Below, piece by piece: positions 26,922 through 35,900 of a DNA stretch of 64,000 nt. The position numbers were made by a program, and so were the translations under genes. The stretch's first letter is position 1; each line of letters begins with the position of its first letter. Source of the DNA: Thalassolituus sp. UBA674 (GTDB lineage Bacteria > Pseudomonadota > Gammaproteobacteria > Pseudomonadales > Oceanobacteraceae); assembly GCA_002298335.1 (NCBI GenBank), contig DBNK01000015.1, positions 1 through 64,000 of the forward strand, in the 5' to 3' direction. Under the pieces are notes generated by a model that saw only the letters and a list, made by a program, of their open reading frames with translations, searched no databases and was not told the DNA's origin.

Positions 26922-28292
26922 TCACGCAGTCAGCGCCTGAATCATCAGCCCCGCCACGCCGGCTCCGGCGATCACCTGAATTACACTGCGTTTAAAGCGG
27001 AACAGGGCAACCGCCGCCGCCACAGCAATGGCCAAGGACCAAAGGTCAATGTCACTCTCAAAGCCTTCCGGCCAGAGTACGTGATAGCCAAAGAACAGCG
27101 CCAGATTCAGAATCACCCCCACCACGGCGGCGGTAATTCCGGTCAGCGGAGCGGTGAATCTGAGTTCATTGTGGGTGCTTTCCACTAATGGCCCGCCTGC
27201 AAGAATAAACAGGAATGAGGGCAGGAAGGTAAACCAGGTGACGAGTACGGCCGCCGTTGCGCCGGCTGCGAACAGATAGTCCGGTCCGAACGCCTGATGC
27301 ACATAAGCGCCGATAAATCCGGCAAAAGCGACCACCATGATCAGAGGTCCGGGGGTGGTTTCACCCAGAGCCAGACCATCCATCATCTGCGTCGGTGTCA
27401 GCCACTGAAAATGCGTCACTGCTCCCTGATACACATAGGGTAACACCGCATAAGCACCGCCGAAGGTCAGCAGGGCCGCTTTGGTGAAAAACCAGGCCAT
27501 CTGCGTCAGTGTGTGTTCCCAACCCAGTGTCAGCCACAGCGCCAGCATAGGGACCAGCCACAGCAGGAATCCCGACAGCACAATGACCAACAAGCGTGGC
27601 CAGCGGAAACGCGCGTGTTCCGGTGGTGGGGTGTGGTCATCAATCACGGACAAGCCAGCCACGGCGTTGCCTGCGCCGTGGGAGCTTTTCGCTGCAAAGG
27701 CCTCCGGCCGGATGCGACCGCCCAGATAGCCCACCGCTGCCGCACCGGCCACAATCAGAGGGAAAGGGGCACCTAAGGCAAAAATAGCGACAAACGAAGC
27801 CGCGGCAATACCCCATAACCTGTGATTGGTCAGAGCACGTGAACCTATGCGGTGACAGGCCTGCACCACAATGGCGGCTACCGCCGGTTTGATGCCATAA
27901 AACAGCCCGGAAATAAGCAGGGTATCGCCAAAAGCGATATAGACCCAGGACAGCAGTATCAGCAGAACCAGTGACGGCAGAACAAACAGCACTCCGGCGA
28001 TGATGCCACCCCAGGTGCGGTGCATCAGCCAGCCAATATAGGTCGCCAGCTGCTGGGCTTCCGGCCCGGGCAGCAACATGCAGTAATTGAGAGCATGGAG
28101 AAAACGCCGTTCCGAGATCCAGCGGCGTTTTTCCACCAGTTCCTGATGCATGATGGCAATCTGTCCGGCCGGGCCGCCAAAGCTGATCAGACCCAATTTC
28201 AGCCAGAATGTCAGGGCCGCCAGAAATGGAATGGCGGTGGGCTGAGCTGAATCCTGCACAGGCGCTTCAGCAGATGGGGTGTCCGGATTCAT
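26922..28292 (-). CDS. chrA: Chromate transporter (CHR family)
   Basis: 456 residues, long-chain type with two homologous CHR halves. The first has LKLGLISFGGPAGQIA and LPGPEAQQLATYIGW; the second has FFTKAALLTFGGAYAVLPYV and LALGETTPGPLI. About 10-12 membrane helices. ChrA exports chromate from the cytoplasm. Good ribosome site (AGAGGCGG). Convergent with the czc operon, consistent with a metal-resistance neighbourhood. Confidence 0.95.
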   Translation of the reverse strand: MNPDTPSAEAPVQDSAQPTAIPFLAALTFWLKLGLISFGGPAGQIAIMHQELVEKRRWISERRFLHALNYCMLLPGPEAQQLATYIGWLMHRTWGGIIAGVLFVLPSLVLLILLSWVYIAFGDTLLISGLFYGIKPAVAAIVVQACHRIGSRALTNHRLWGIAAASFVAIFALGAPFPLIVAGAAAVGYLGGRIRPEAFAAKSSHGAGNAVAGLSVIDDHTPPPEHARFRWPRLLVIVLSGFLLWLVPMLALWLTLGWEHTLTQMAWFFTKAALLTFGGAYAVLPYVYQGAVTHFQWLTPTQMMDGLALGETTPGPLIMVVAFAGFIGAYVHQAFGPDYLFAAGATAAVLVTWFTFLPSFLFILAGGPLVESTHNELRFTAPLTGITAAVVGVILNLALFFGYHVLWPEGFESDIDLWSLAIAVAAAVALFRFKRSVIQVIAGAGVAGLMIQALTA

Positions 28293-28330
28293 GGGTTTCC
28301 GCCTCTGTGACAGAAAGGAAGGGGGTGATC

Positions 28331-28344
28331 ATCTGATTTCAGAT
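28331..28344. promoter_or_regulatory. Short palindrome between chrA and jetA
   Basis: ATCTGA-TT-TCAGAT, 39 bp upstream of the chrA start. It could be an operator for chrA; no regulator gene is adjacent. Confidence 0.3.
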
Positions 28345-28533
28345 CGTGCCCGCATTATGCGCCGGCCTTATAACCCCGGCAACGGGGGGTAAGCAGGTTA
28401 CAGACTGTTTGGTTTTATGATGTCAGTGACCGATGAATTACCCCTGACAATGACCTCATTTCACCTCTGGTCATCCTCCTCTTCATTCAGTATTCTTCCG
28501 GCAGACCCCTCAGGCGCACACCCAGAATAATGT

Positions 28534-29991
28534 ATGTTTTTTGAACAGGAACGCGGGCAGTTTTTCCGCCCGCTGACCGGTAAATACCGGGCCCAGGTCA
28601 TGGAATGCCTGCGCGAACTCTATCAGCGCCTCTACAGCTCCAGCAGCGCCGACTACGGTCAGGCGATTCAGCGCGATACCGTGGTCGAAGTCTTCCAGGA
28701 AGCTCTGGTACGGGCGCCGGTTCTGGCTGATGATTCAGACGCGGAAGACGGCCCTGAAAGCCGCTTCCGCAACAGTCGTGAGCAGGCGGGTTGGGTACTG
28801 AATCAGCTGATTGAGTACGGCTGGCTGGAGAAACAGGTCGACGAAGCCTCTTTGCAGAGTACTTTTGCCTTCACCCGCTATGGCCGTCTTTTCACTGAGC
28901 CTTTCATTGCTGACAGCCGTGCCATGGCGCGTACCCGTCACCGCAACACACGTAATACGCGTAACTCGCTCGAATCCTTTGTGGAGCGTGGTGATGTTTA
29001 TGATCTGTTGGATGCGTATGAGTATTCCGAACGCATCATCAGTGATTTCACTGACGTGATTGCTGAACTGGAAGAGCGCAAGCGTGATCTGGTACGTGAA
29101 ATGGAAGATCAGCTGCTGATTCAGCGTGCCTCTGAAGCCTTTTTCGACTTTATGGAAAACCGTTTTCAGCCGGATCTGTCCGTGCGTCTGTCAGCGGACA
29201 ACGTTGAGAAACACCGCGATGAGATCCAGCGCCTGACGACCAAAATCCGTAAAAAAGACGTTGCCTTCAAAAAAGAAGCTGAGCGTCGTCTGCGTGAACT
29301 TCTCCCGGAGCTGGCCCGTGAAGGCGAGTCGGTCCTGTGGACGCTGCTCGACGGCATTGAACTGCGCCTGCGCAACGCCAGTGACATCATGCTTCCGGCG
29401 CTGCGTCGCGCTCTGCAGGGCTTTACCAAACGCGCCGACATCATTATCCGTCAGATGAGTTATCTGGCATCGCAGCAGAACAACGACGTTCTGTCCGTCT
29501 GCCGTCACCTCAGCAGCCTGCCGGAAGATCAGCAGTCAGAAGCGCTCGACCGTGCTGCGTCCCTGATGTCGGTACCACAGCTCAGGTTTGTCGACCCTGC
29601 CCAGATTCGTCTGCAGGGGCCAAGACGCCGGCAGCTGATTGAATCGTCGCTGGATGACGGGCAGGGTGACTTTGATGTGGATGCGCGCAAGGAAATCTAC
29701 GTACAACAGGTGCTGGATCAGGCTTTCCTGGTGAATCAGGAATCGCTGCGCCAGTTTATGGCGGCACACCTGAGTTCTGGCAAGCCAGTGTCGACCCGCG
29801 ATATTCCGATTGAGACCGCCAAAGACTTCCTTGCTGTGGCGCACGCCATTGGCCTGGGGGCCGCTGACGGCCTGTCGAGTGAGTTTGAATTCCGTATCGA
29901 GCCGGATGACGGTGCAGAGCCCGCCGATGGCGAAGGCTACTTCATCCGCAAAGACCATTTCACCTTCGAGCTGGTTCACAAGCCATCCTGA
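28534..29991 (+). CDS. jetA: Wadjet JetA-like kleisin (MukF/MksF-like)
   Basis: 485 residues. N-terminus MFFEQERGQFFRPLTGKYR, a winged-helix-like region with REQAGWVLNQLIEYGWLEK (about 88-106), a long helical middle (about 150-290) and a C-terminal winged-helix-like part. This is the plan of JetA/DUF5716 kleisins, which bridge SMC heads and recruit a KITE subunit. First gene of a three-gene cassette; 27 bp before jetB. Annotated from family resemblance remembered, not from a search. MksF is the alternative name for chromosome-organising relatives. Confidence 0.8.
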   Translation: MFFEQERGQFFRPLTGKYRAQVMECLRELYQRLYSSSSADYGQAIQRDTVVEVFQEALVRAPVLADDSDAEDGPESRFRNSREQAGWVLNQLIEYGWLEKQVDEASLQSTFAFTRYGRLFTEPFIADSRAMARTRHRNTRNTRNSLESFVERGDVYDLLDAYEYSERIISDFTDVIAELEERKRDLVREMEDQLLIQRASEAFFDFMENRFQPDLSVRLSADNVEKHRDEIQRLTTKIRKKDVAFKKEAERRLRELLPELAREGESVLWTLLDGIELRLRNASDIMLPALRRALQGFTKRADIIIRQMSYLASQQNNDVLSVCRHLSSLPEDQQSEALDRAASLMSVPQLRFVDPAQIRLQGPRRRQLIESSLDDGQGDFDVDARKEIYVQQVLDQAFLVNQESLRQFMAAHLSSGKPVSTRDIPIETAKDFLAVAHAIGLGAADGLSSEFEFRIEPDDGAEPADGEGYFIRKDHFTFELVHKPS

Positions 29992-30018
29992 ACCTGAGCT
30001 GAGATAAAGACCGCGATT

Positions 30019-30921
30019 ATGCTGCAAGACATCGAAAACGAACTGGAAAAAGAAGGCGTCAGCCAGAAAGATTATTCTGAGCTGCTGATCCGTCTGCTGG
30101 ACTACGGTGTGATCTGCCGTGATGAGTCCCAGATTGAGCAGGCTCTCTACGACCGCTTTCTGCGGATTGAGCCCCTCATCAGTGATTACCTGAGTGTGCT
30201 CGGCATCCGTATTCAGCACGATCCGCGTTTTCAGTTTGTGCGCCTGTACCCACCGGGGGCAGAAGTACCCGGTATGCAGGAAGATCAGCAGTTTGAACAG
30301 AGCCCGGCGTTCCGTCAGCGTCTGACTCAGAATGAAGTGGCGTTGATTCTGGTGTTGCGGGCACAGTACGACAAGGCCCTGCGTGAAGGTGCGGTGGACG
30401 ACCAGGGGTGTGTCATGGTGTCGTTCGAAGGCCTGACCATTGCCATGAAAAACCTGCTCAAGCGTAGCCTGCCGGAGCAGCTGACCGAGCGTAAGGCGCT
30501 GTTCCGCCGTCTGCGTCAGCTCAGATTGGTACAGCTGCAGAACGAAGACAGTGTTTCTGATGGCGATGTCTGGTTGCGCATCCGCCCCATGATCATGAGC
30601 TATGTCTCTGATGACGTACTCAGCAGCCTGATGGACGGCGGATCTGAGGTTGATGGGGAAGATGCAGCAACAGCGGGCTCTGACGCTGAAACCGCACCGG
30701 CAGAAACATCCGCAGACGTGAACGAAGACGACTCCGGCGATGAGCCGGAGGCCGGGTCAGCGAGTGAGCCAACCGACGATATCGCTGCTGAAAATACGGA
30801 AGACGCTTCTGCGGCAAGCGCTGTGGCTCAGGAAGAAGACAGCGATGACGCCAGCGGAAAAGAAAAGCCCGAAGCGCAGCAAGACACCAGACCGGCAGGC
30901 GTCAGCCTGTTCGGCGAATAA
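30019..30921 (+). CDS. jetB: Wadjet JetB-like KITE subunit (DUF4194; MksE-like) with acidic tail
   Basis: 300 residues. The folded part (1-205) has YDRFLRIEPLISDYLSVLGI and DPRFQFVRLYPPG, typical of DUF4194/MksE, made of tandem winged helices. The last ~95 residues are acidic and low-complexity (Glu, Asp, Ala, Ser) and end RPAGVSLFGE. The tail is unusual for the family and ends in a short hydrophobic motif. It lies between jetA (27 bp) and jetC (23 bp) and would sit on the kleisin in the complex. Confidence 0.8.
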   Translation: MLQDIENELEKEGVSQKDYSELLIRLLDYGVICRDESQIEQALYDRFLRIEPLISDYLSVLGIRIQHDPRFQFVRLYPPGAEVPGMQEDQQFEQSPAFRQRLTQNEVALILVLRAQYDKALREGAVDDQGCVMVSFEGLTIAMKNLLKRSLPEQLTERKALFRRLRQLRLVQLQNEDSVSDGDVWLRIRPMIMSYVSDDVLSSLMDGGSEVDGEDAATAGSDAETAPAETSADVNEDDSGDEPEAGSASEPTDDIAAENTEDASAASAVAQEEDSDDASGKEKPEAQQDTRPAGVSLFGE

Positions 30922-30944
30922 GCCCGGAGTCCAGGTAAACCGCT

Positions 30945-33900
30945 ATGTATCTGAAGAAATTTATTTACGTGAACTGGGGAAATATTCCCGCCACTGAGTT
31001 CGACTTCGGCCCGATCAATCTGCTCTCAGGCGGCAACGGCTCGGGTAAAACCACGGCGGCCGATGCCATCCAGACGATCATGACGGCGGCCCACGATACC
31101 CTGTTCCACTACAACCCGGGGCAGGACGAAGCGACCCAGCGTGGCCGTGGCAAAAACGTGCGGACGCTGGCGTCTTATGTCCTCGGTTGTGATGACGGCT
31201 CTTACGCCCGCCCCAACGGCGCCGTGGGCTATCTGGGCGCGGTATTCCATCCGACTCAGGGCGAAAGCGGTGAGCCGTTCACGGCCATTATCGGCGTCAG
31301 TGCCAGTATTGACCGCGCCGGTTCACAACCCGTGGCACGTCAGAACGATCTGCAGTTTTACATCATCGCCGGTGAAGAACTGACGCTGAACGACTTTCTG
31401 CTGGCCGGTGGTGACGGCCAGAAAGAAGTCGTCACCCTGAACAAGCTGCCGCGCAATCTGGCCCAGCGTATCGATGGCAATCACATCGAAAAATACGACA
31501 CCAAAAAGCAGTACCTGCGTCGCCTCTATGGTGCCCTGCGTGGTAAGTCTGACGCCGTGCCGGAACGTGAGGCCATGAACGCCGCCCGCACTTTCTCACG
31601 GTTTATGGCCTATAAGCCGGTGAAGAGCATCAACGGTTTTGTCGCCAACGAGATTCTTGAAGCACGGGACATGGGCGATGCCATCCGCAGCGTCTCCGAT
31701 CTGATGAAAACCATTTACGCCATGGAGGCCGATGCCAACCGTCTGGCGGAAACCATCCAGGTGCTGAACGGTACCCGTGCGTCTGCCGGTCGCTACATCG
31801 ACCAGTGGATTGATTACAACGTGCTTGAGTACACGGCTGCGAAAAGCCGTTTTCTGAATGATCAGCAGAACTACCTGCACGCCAAAGAAGTGCAGCAGCA
31901 GATCCGGGAATCGCTGAACAAAACCCAGAAAGAGCGTGATGTAGCGCAGGAGCGCCGCAAGCAGGTGCGCGAGCAGCTGATCACCATGGAAGCCCGCCGC
32001 CGCGGTATCGATGCGCTGCAGGATAAAGACGCCGCTGAGCAGGCGATCGAAGATGGCAAGAAAGCCCTGCAACAGCAGGCGATTCCGTTGCTCGAACAGG
32101 ATCAGATGCTGCAGGCCACATTGCGGGCGACGGAGTTGCTCTACGGCGCCCTGCAGAAAACCAACGTCGCCGCTGAGCTGCCGTCACTGGGCAGTAAACG
32201 CATTGCCGAACAGGCGCGGGAAGTACTGGCCATCAAAGACGAAGGTGCACTGGATTTCCGCAAGTTGCTGGGTAAAGACTGGGTGGATCTGTCACCGCTG
32301 GAAGCCCACCTCGATGATGCCCGCCGTCAGCAGTCACTGGTGAACCAGTGGCGAGACCGTTTCCACGATACCGAGCTGGAAAGCTCCGGTGTGTCGCTGC
32401 GCGATCAGATCGCCCGCATAGTCGACCGCCGCGAACAGAAGCTGCAGCAGGCGCAGCACCGCATGACGCAGAAGCAGAACGACATTGCCAGCCTTGAGGC
32501 ACGTCAGCTGAACTATCCCGGTTTTGTGCGTCAGGCGCTGGAAGCCATTATCCGCGAATGCCCGCAGGCCGAACCAAGGGTACTGGCAGACTATGTCGAA
32601 GTGACCGATCCGGCGTGGCAGAGCGCCATTGAAGGTTATATCGGCGGAGCGCGTTTCAGCATCATCGTCGAACCGGCGTTCGAAGCTGAGGCAGCGCACA
32701 TTCTGCGGCAGATTCCGGGTGGCAGCCGCGCCCGGGTGATTCAGGGTGAAAAAGCCCGTCAGGATGCCGAGCGCCTTAAACTGCCATCGAATTCCATCAT
32801 TCACATCATGGATTTTGAGCATGCTACCGCCCGCTACTACCTTGAAGCCAGTTACGGCTCGGTAGAGCAGGTGGCAGACGTTCAGGCCCTGCGTATGACC
32901 CGCCGGGGTATCACCAAAGAAGGTCTGGGATCCGGTTCTTACTCCATTTACCGCTGCGACCTGGATGACACAGAGCTGGTGTTTGGTCTGGGTGCCCGTG
33001 AGCGTGCTCTGGCGGCTAAACAGACCGAGCTGGAGGGCTTTGCCGGACAGGCCAATGAAGCCAGCTTCCAGCTGCGTCAGGCGCAACAGTTACTCGATGC
33101 GGTGAACCTGCTGCGTCATGTCAGCTTTGCCGATCAGATGCAGACCATGCTGGATACTCATTACCGGATGCAGCAGGCGGAAGATGCCCTGAGTGGCGTG
33201 GATACGTCCGGCTTTGGTGATATGGAGCATGAGTTCAGTGCACTGAAAGAAAAAGCCGATGATCTGGATGCTCAGATCAAAGAGCTGGATGGCGAACTTG
33301 GCCGTCTGCAACAACAGCTGGCCGATGCCGAGAAGGCCTGTAAGGCGCTCAGTGCCCATCAGGAACAGACGTCTGACCTGGCGGATAAAAAAGAAGACAA
33401 CCTGCGCTCCATCGTCAGTATCTGGCCGGATTTTGATCCGGAAAAACGCCTGGAACAGGCCGATCAGGAAGCCAAGGACAGCCCGGTTGAAGCATTGGAA
33501 AATCTGCGCAAAAGCGTCTCACAGGAGCTTAACTCCACCGCGTACGAAATCGAGCGCAACATCACCGAGCACAACCAGCGTTGTCAGACGGTGGATGCCA
33601 TTGTCTATCAGCCGGATTATCGCGATGAACACGGCGCGGCGTTCTTTAAATCCGTCTGCGGTCTGCAGCGTGAAATCGAGCGTGTGCACAACCGCCTGAA
33701 AAACAATATTCTGGTGGAAAAGCAGGGCAAGCTGTCGCAGCTGCGTGAAAGCTTCAACAACGTATTCGTCACCAACCTGTGCCACTCCATTTATCAGGCC
33801 ATCAATGACGGCAAGCGCATTCTTGAAGACCTGAACAAAGAACTGGCCCACCATCAGTTCGGCGCCGACCGCGAAACCTACTGGTTCGACTGGGAGTGGG

Positions 33901-34586
33901 TGCCGGAGTACAAAGAGTACTGGCAGTTCTTCGACGAGGTTATCAAAAACCCGTCCATCGGCGATGGCGATACCCTGTTCACGGCGGACCTGTCCGACAG
34001 CTCCAAACGCGTGCGTGATCAGTTGATGACCATGCTGCTGGATGATGATGAACAGAAGGCCATGCGTGAGCTGGAGCGGATCTCGGATTACCGTAATTAC
34101 CGCGCCTACGAGATCTACAAGCAACCGGCCAATAAAGAACCGATTGCACTGAGTCAGTACGGTACAGGTTCCGGCGGTCAGCTGGAAACCCCGGCTTACA
34201 TCATCCGCTCAGCGGCCATCACTTCTGCCTTCCGTTTTAACGAAGGCGACACGCATCTGCGCGTGGTACTGGTGGATGAAGCCTTCTCGAAAATGGATGA
34301 AACCCGCTCGAAAGAGGTGATCAACTACCTCACAGAAAGTCTTGGCCTGCAGCTGCTGTTTATTATGCCGACCAGTAAATCCGGTCCCTTTATGGATCTG
34401 ATTTCCAACCAGTTTGTGTTCAGCAAAGTGCCTTTGGTGGGCGGACAGAAAAAAGGTGAACTGCAGACCCGGGTCCTCGTTGACCGACAGCAGTGTAATC
34501 AGGAAAAGGTCAAAGAACTCTGGGCCAATCACCGCCGTACCATACGGCATCAGGCGGCCCTCGATTTTATGGAAGAGTTTGCCTGA
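30945..34586 (+). CDS. jetC: Wadjet JetC-like SMC ATPase (MukB/MksB-like)
   Basis: 1213 residues. N-terminal head with Walker A GGNGSGKTTAADAIQT near residue 29-44, long coiled coils (about 290-530 and 690-880), a hinge-like globular section (about 535-640; VLADYVEVTDPAWQSAIEGY), and a C-terminal head with a signature-like SQYGTGSGGQ near 1067 and Walker B VVLVDEAF near 1107. This is the type-I JetC/MksB layout. Loop-extruding ATPase of the complex. No JetD (Toprim/topo VI-like nuclease) gene follows: the next gene is a haemoglobin. Confidence 0.85.
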   Translation: MYLKKFIYVNWGNIPATEFDFGPINLLSGGNGSGKTTAADAIQTIMTAAHDTLFHYNPGQDEATQRGRGKNVRTLASYVLGCDDGSYARPNGAVGYLGAVFHPTQGESGEPFTAIIGVSASIDRAGSQPVARQNDLQFYIIAGEELTLNDFLLAGGDGQKEVVTLNKLPRNLAQRIDGNHIEKYDTKKQYLRRLYGALRGKSDAVPEREAMNAARTFSRFMAYKPVKSINGFVANEILEARDMGDAIRSVSDLMKTIYAMEADANRLAETIQVLNGTRASAGRYIDQWIDYNVLEYTAAKSRFLNDQQNYLHAKEVQQQIRESLNKTQKERDVAQERRKQVREQLITMEARRRGIDALQDKDAAEQAIEDGKKALQQQAIPLLEQDQMLQATLRATELLYGALQKTNVAAELPSLGSKRIAEQAREVLAIKDEGALDFRKLLGKDWVDLSPLEAHLDDARRQQSLVNQWRDRFHDTELESSGVSLRDQIARIVDRREQKLQQAQHRMTQKQNDIASLEARQLNYPGFVRQALEAIIRECPQAEPRVLADYVEVTDPAWQSAIEGYIGGARFSIIVEPAFEAEAAHILRQIPGGSRARVIQGEKARQDAERLKLPSNSIIHIMDFEHATARYYLEASYGSVEQVADVQALRMTRRGITKEGLGSGSYSIYRCDLDDTELVFGLGARERALAAKQTELEGFAGQANEASFQLRQAQQLLDAVNLLRHVSFADQMQTMLDTHYRMQQAEDALSGVDTSGFGDMEHEFSALKEKADDLDAQIKELDGELGRLQQQLADAEKACKALSAHQEQTSDLADKKEDNLRSIVSIWPDFDPEKRLEQADQEAKDSPVEALENLRKSVSQELNSTAYEIERNITEHNQRCQTVDAIVYQPDYRDEHGAAFFKSVCGLQREIERVHNRLKNNILVEKQGKLSQLRESFNNVFVTNLCHSIYQAINDGKRILEDLNKELAHHQFGADRETYWFDWEWVPEYKEYWQFFDEVIKNPSIGDGDTLFTADLSDSSKRVRDQLMTMLLDDDEQKAMRELERISDYRNYRAYEIYKQPANKEPIALSQYGTGSGGQLETPAYIIRSAAITSAFRFNEGDTHLRVVLVDEAFSKMDETRSKEVINYLTESLGLQLLFIMPTSKSGPFMDLISNQFVFSKVPLVGGQKKGELQTRVLVDRQQCNQEKVKELWANHRRTIRHQAALDFMEEFA

Positions 34587-34597
34587 GACTTTACCGG

Positions 34598-34633
34598 GCC
34601 CTTTCAGTGCAAAGGTGTTTGCACTGAAAGGGC
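34598..34633 (+). terminator. Perfect 16-bp hairpin after jetC
   Basis: GCCCTTTCAGTGCAAA, loop GGTG, TTTGCACTGAAAGGGC; 11 bp past the jetC stop. Very stable stem; followed by GCTTTCC, so the U tract is short. It marks the 3' end of the jetABC transcript. Confidence 0.7.
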
Positions 34634-34639
34634 GCTTTC

Positions 34640-34670
34640 CGTCATTCCCCGGCCTGACTGGGGAATCCAC
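34640..34670. repeat. Short palindromic dispersed-type repeat
   Basis: GTCATTCCCC and GGGGAATCCAC flank a 9-bp centre (ATTCCCC/GGGGAAT arms at 34644-34666). On the minus strand it reads MDSPVRPGNDG, like other dispersed palindromes that get mistaken for small genes. Genome-wide copy number would confirm it. Confidence 0.5.
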
Positions 34671-34766
34671 TTCCTGTCCCGGCTGTGACCAGTATCTCTG
34701 ATTCCCATCCCCGTTAAGAGCAGGGCAGTGCTACCATCTCCTGTCGATCATAGTGGAGAACAGCGC

Positions 34767-35180
34767 ATGGACTTACCTGTCTACGGTCAGAGCGACAGCT
34801 CCTACAAAGCCGCTGGTGAATACGAAGGTATCCGCCAGTTGGTTGATGATTTTTACATCGCCATGGATACCTTGCCGGAAGCGCAGAACATCCGTGCTAT
34901 GCACCCGCAGGACCTCACCGAAACCCGCGATAAGCTGACACGCTTCCTGTGTGGCTGGATGGGTGGCCCGCGGTTATACCGAGAAAAATACGGCCCGATT
35001 GATATCCCGGTGGCACACCGGCACCTGCCGATTCACGAGGCCGAGCGCGATGCCTGGCTGCTGTGTATGAAAGATGCGCTGATCAGACAGCCTTATGACA
35101 TAGAATTTAAAAATTATCTGCTGAAGCAGCTGGCGATTCCTGCCGAACGTTGCCGGCAGGCGGCTCAGAAACCTGAGTAA
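34767..35180 (+). CDS. Group II truncated haemoglobin
   Basis: 137 residues, the usual 2/2 globin length. Family motifs are present: LTRFLCGWMGGPRLYREKYG, the proximal-His segment HRHLPIHEAERDAW and the G8 Trp in that segment. Such proteins bind O2/NO in the cytoplasm and are linked to oxidative or nitrosative stress. The ATG at 34767 has a GGAG site; in-frame codons upstream are excluded by family length. It follows the jetABC terminator, so it is probably a separate transcript. Its stop abuts the convergent gene's stop. Confidence 0.9.
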   Translation: MDLPVYGQSDSSYKAAGEYEGIRQLVDDFYIAMDTLPEAQNIRAMHPQDLTETRDKLTRFLCGWMGGPRLYREKYGPIDIPVAHRHLPIHEAERDAWLLCMKDALIRQPYDIEFKNYLLKQLAIPAERCRQAAQKPE

Positions 35181-35822
35181 TCAGAACAGATAATTCAGCC
35201 CAAGTGTCGTCGTACTCATATCCATGGGCTTTCCGGTTTCTGACTCAGTCGTACTGCTTTCTGCACGCATACTGAGCTGCCATTTCTGATAGAAGAACCC
35301 AGCTGCATAAATGCTGTAATGCATACCTGATGTACGGGTATCTCCCAGGGACGATTCTGTGGTGTTAACGATGCGGCCAATACCAAGGCCAATTTCAGAA
35401 TTAAAGGCATCAAAAGGACGGAAATAAAACGAGTAGTTAATATCCATCCACACTTGCCTGGAATTGCGCGTGAAGGTTACACACTCAGTCTCATCATAGA
35501 TATTGCAGGACGGGAAGTTTTCTTCGCTGTTTTTACGTGCACCAGTATGCAGCCATAAATTCTTATAAAAACGGTAACCTAAAAGAAATCCTTTTGTGCC
35601 AATAGACTTTTTTGTCTGTATTGGTGTGGCATTTGGGTTTACGTATTCGTCGGTGTCTTCAGTCACCCGTGAAGATCCGGTTTCAATCCCGACTTTCCAG
35701 CGAAGATCGTCAATGTAAGGATCAGCTGTTTTTACAATCTGGTGATTGAAAATGCTATCGGCAAGTGAAGGCGCTGAGCAGATGATCAGCGGTACGAAAA
35801 GGAATATTTTCCGGAAGGGCAT
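35181..35822 (-). CDS. Predicted secreted outer-membrane barrel-like protein, unknown
   Basis: 213 residues. Signal peptide (cleavage near SLADS, residue 22), then alternating hydrophobic/polar beta strands with many aromatic residues (RQVWMDINYSFYFRPF; LGYRFYKNLWLH) and a C-terminal TTLGLNYLF ending in Phe, the usual barrel-assembly signal. Family not recognised. It is divergent (78 bp) from a lipoprotein gene; base composition looks more AT-rich than that of the surroundings. Confidence 0.6.
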   Translation of the reverse strand: MPFRKIFLFVPLIICSAPSLADSIFNHQIVKTADPYIDDLRWKVGIETGSSRVTEDTDEYVNPNATPIQTKKSIGTKGFLLGYRFYKNLWLHTGARKNSEENFPSCNIYDETECVTFTRNSRQVWMDINYSFYFRPFDAFNSEIGLGIGRIVNTTESSLGDTRTSGMHYSIYAAGFFYQKWQLSMRAESSTTESETGKPMDMSTTTLGLNYLF

Positions 35823-35900
35823 GGTGCATCCTTGAACCTGTAACTGAGTGCCAATATATTACACTCAGATACCACAGGTAAATCATTCAGGGAATGGGTT

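Noticed and set aside
34767..35822. Possible degenerate jetD after jetC
   Set aside because: The bases encode a complete truncated haemoglobin and a secreted barrel-like protein; no Toprim or winged-helix remnants were seen.
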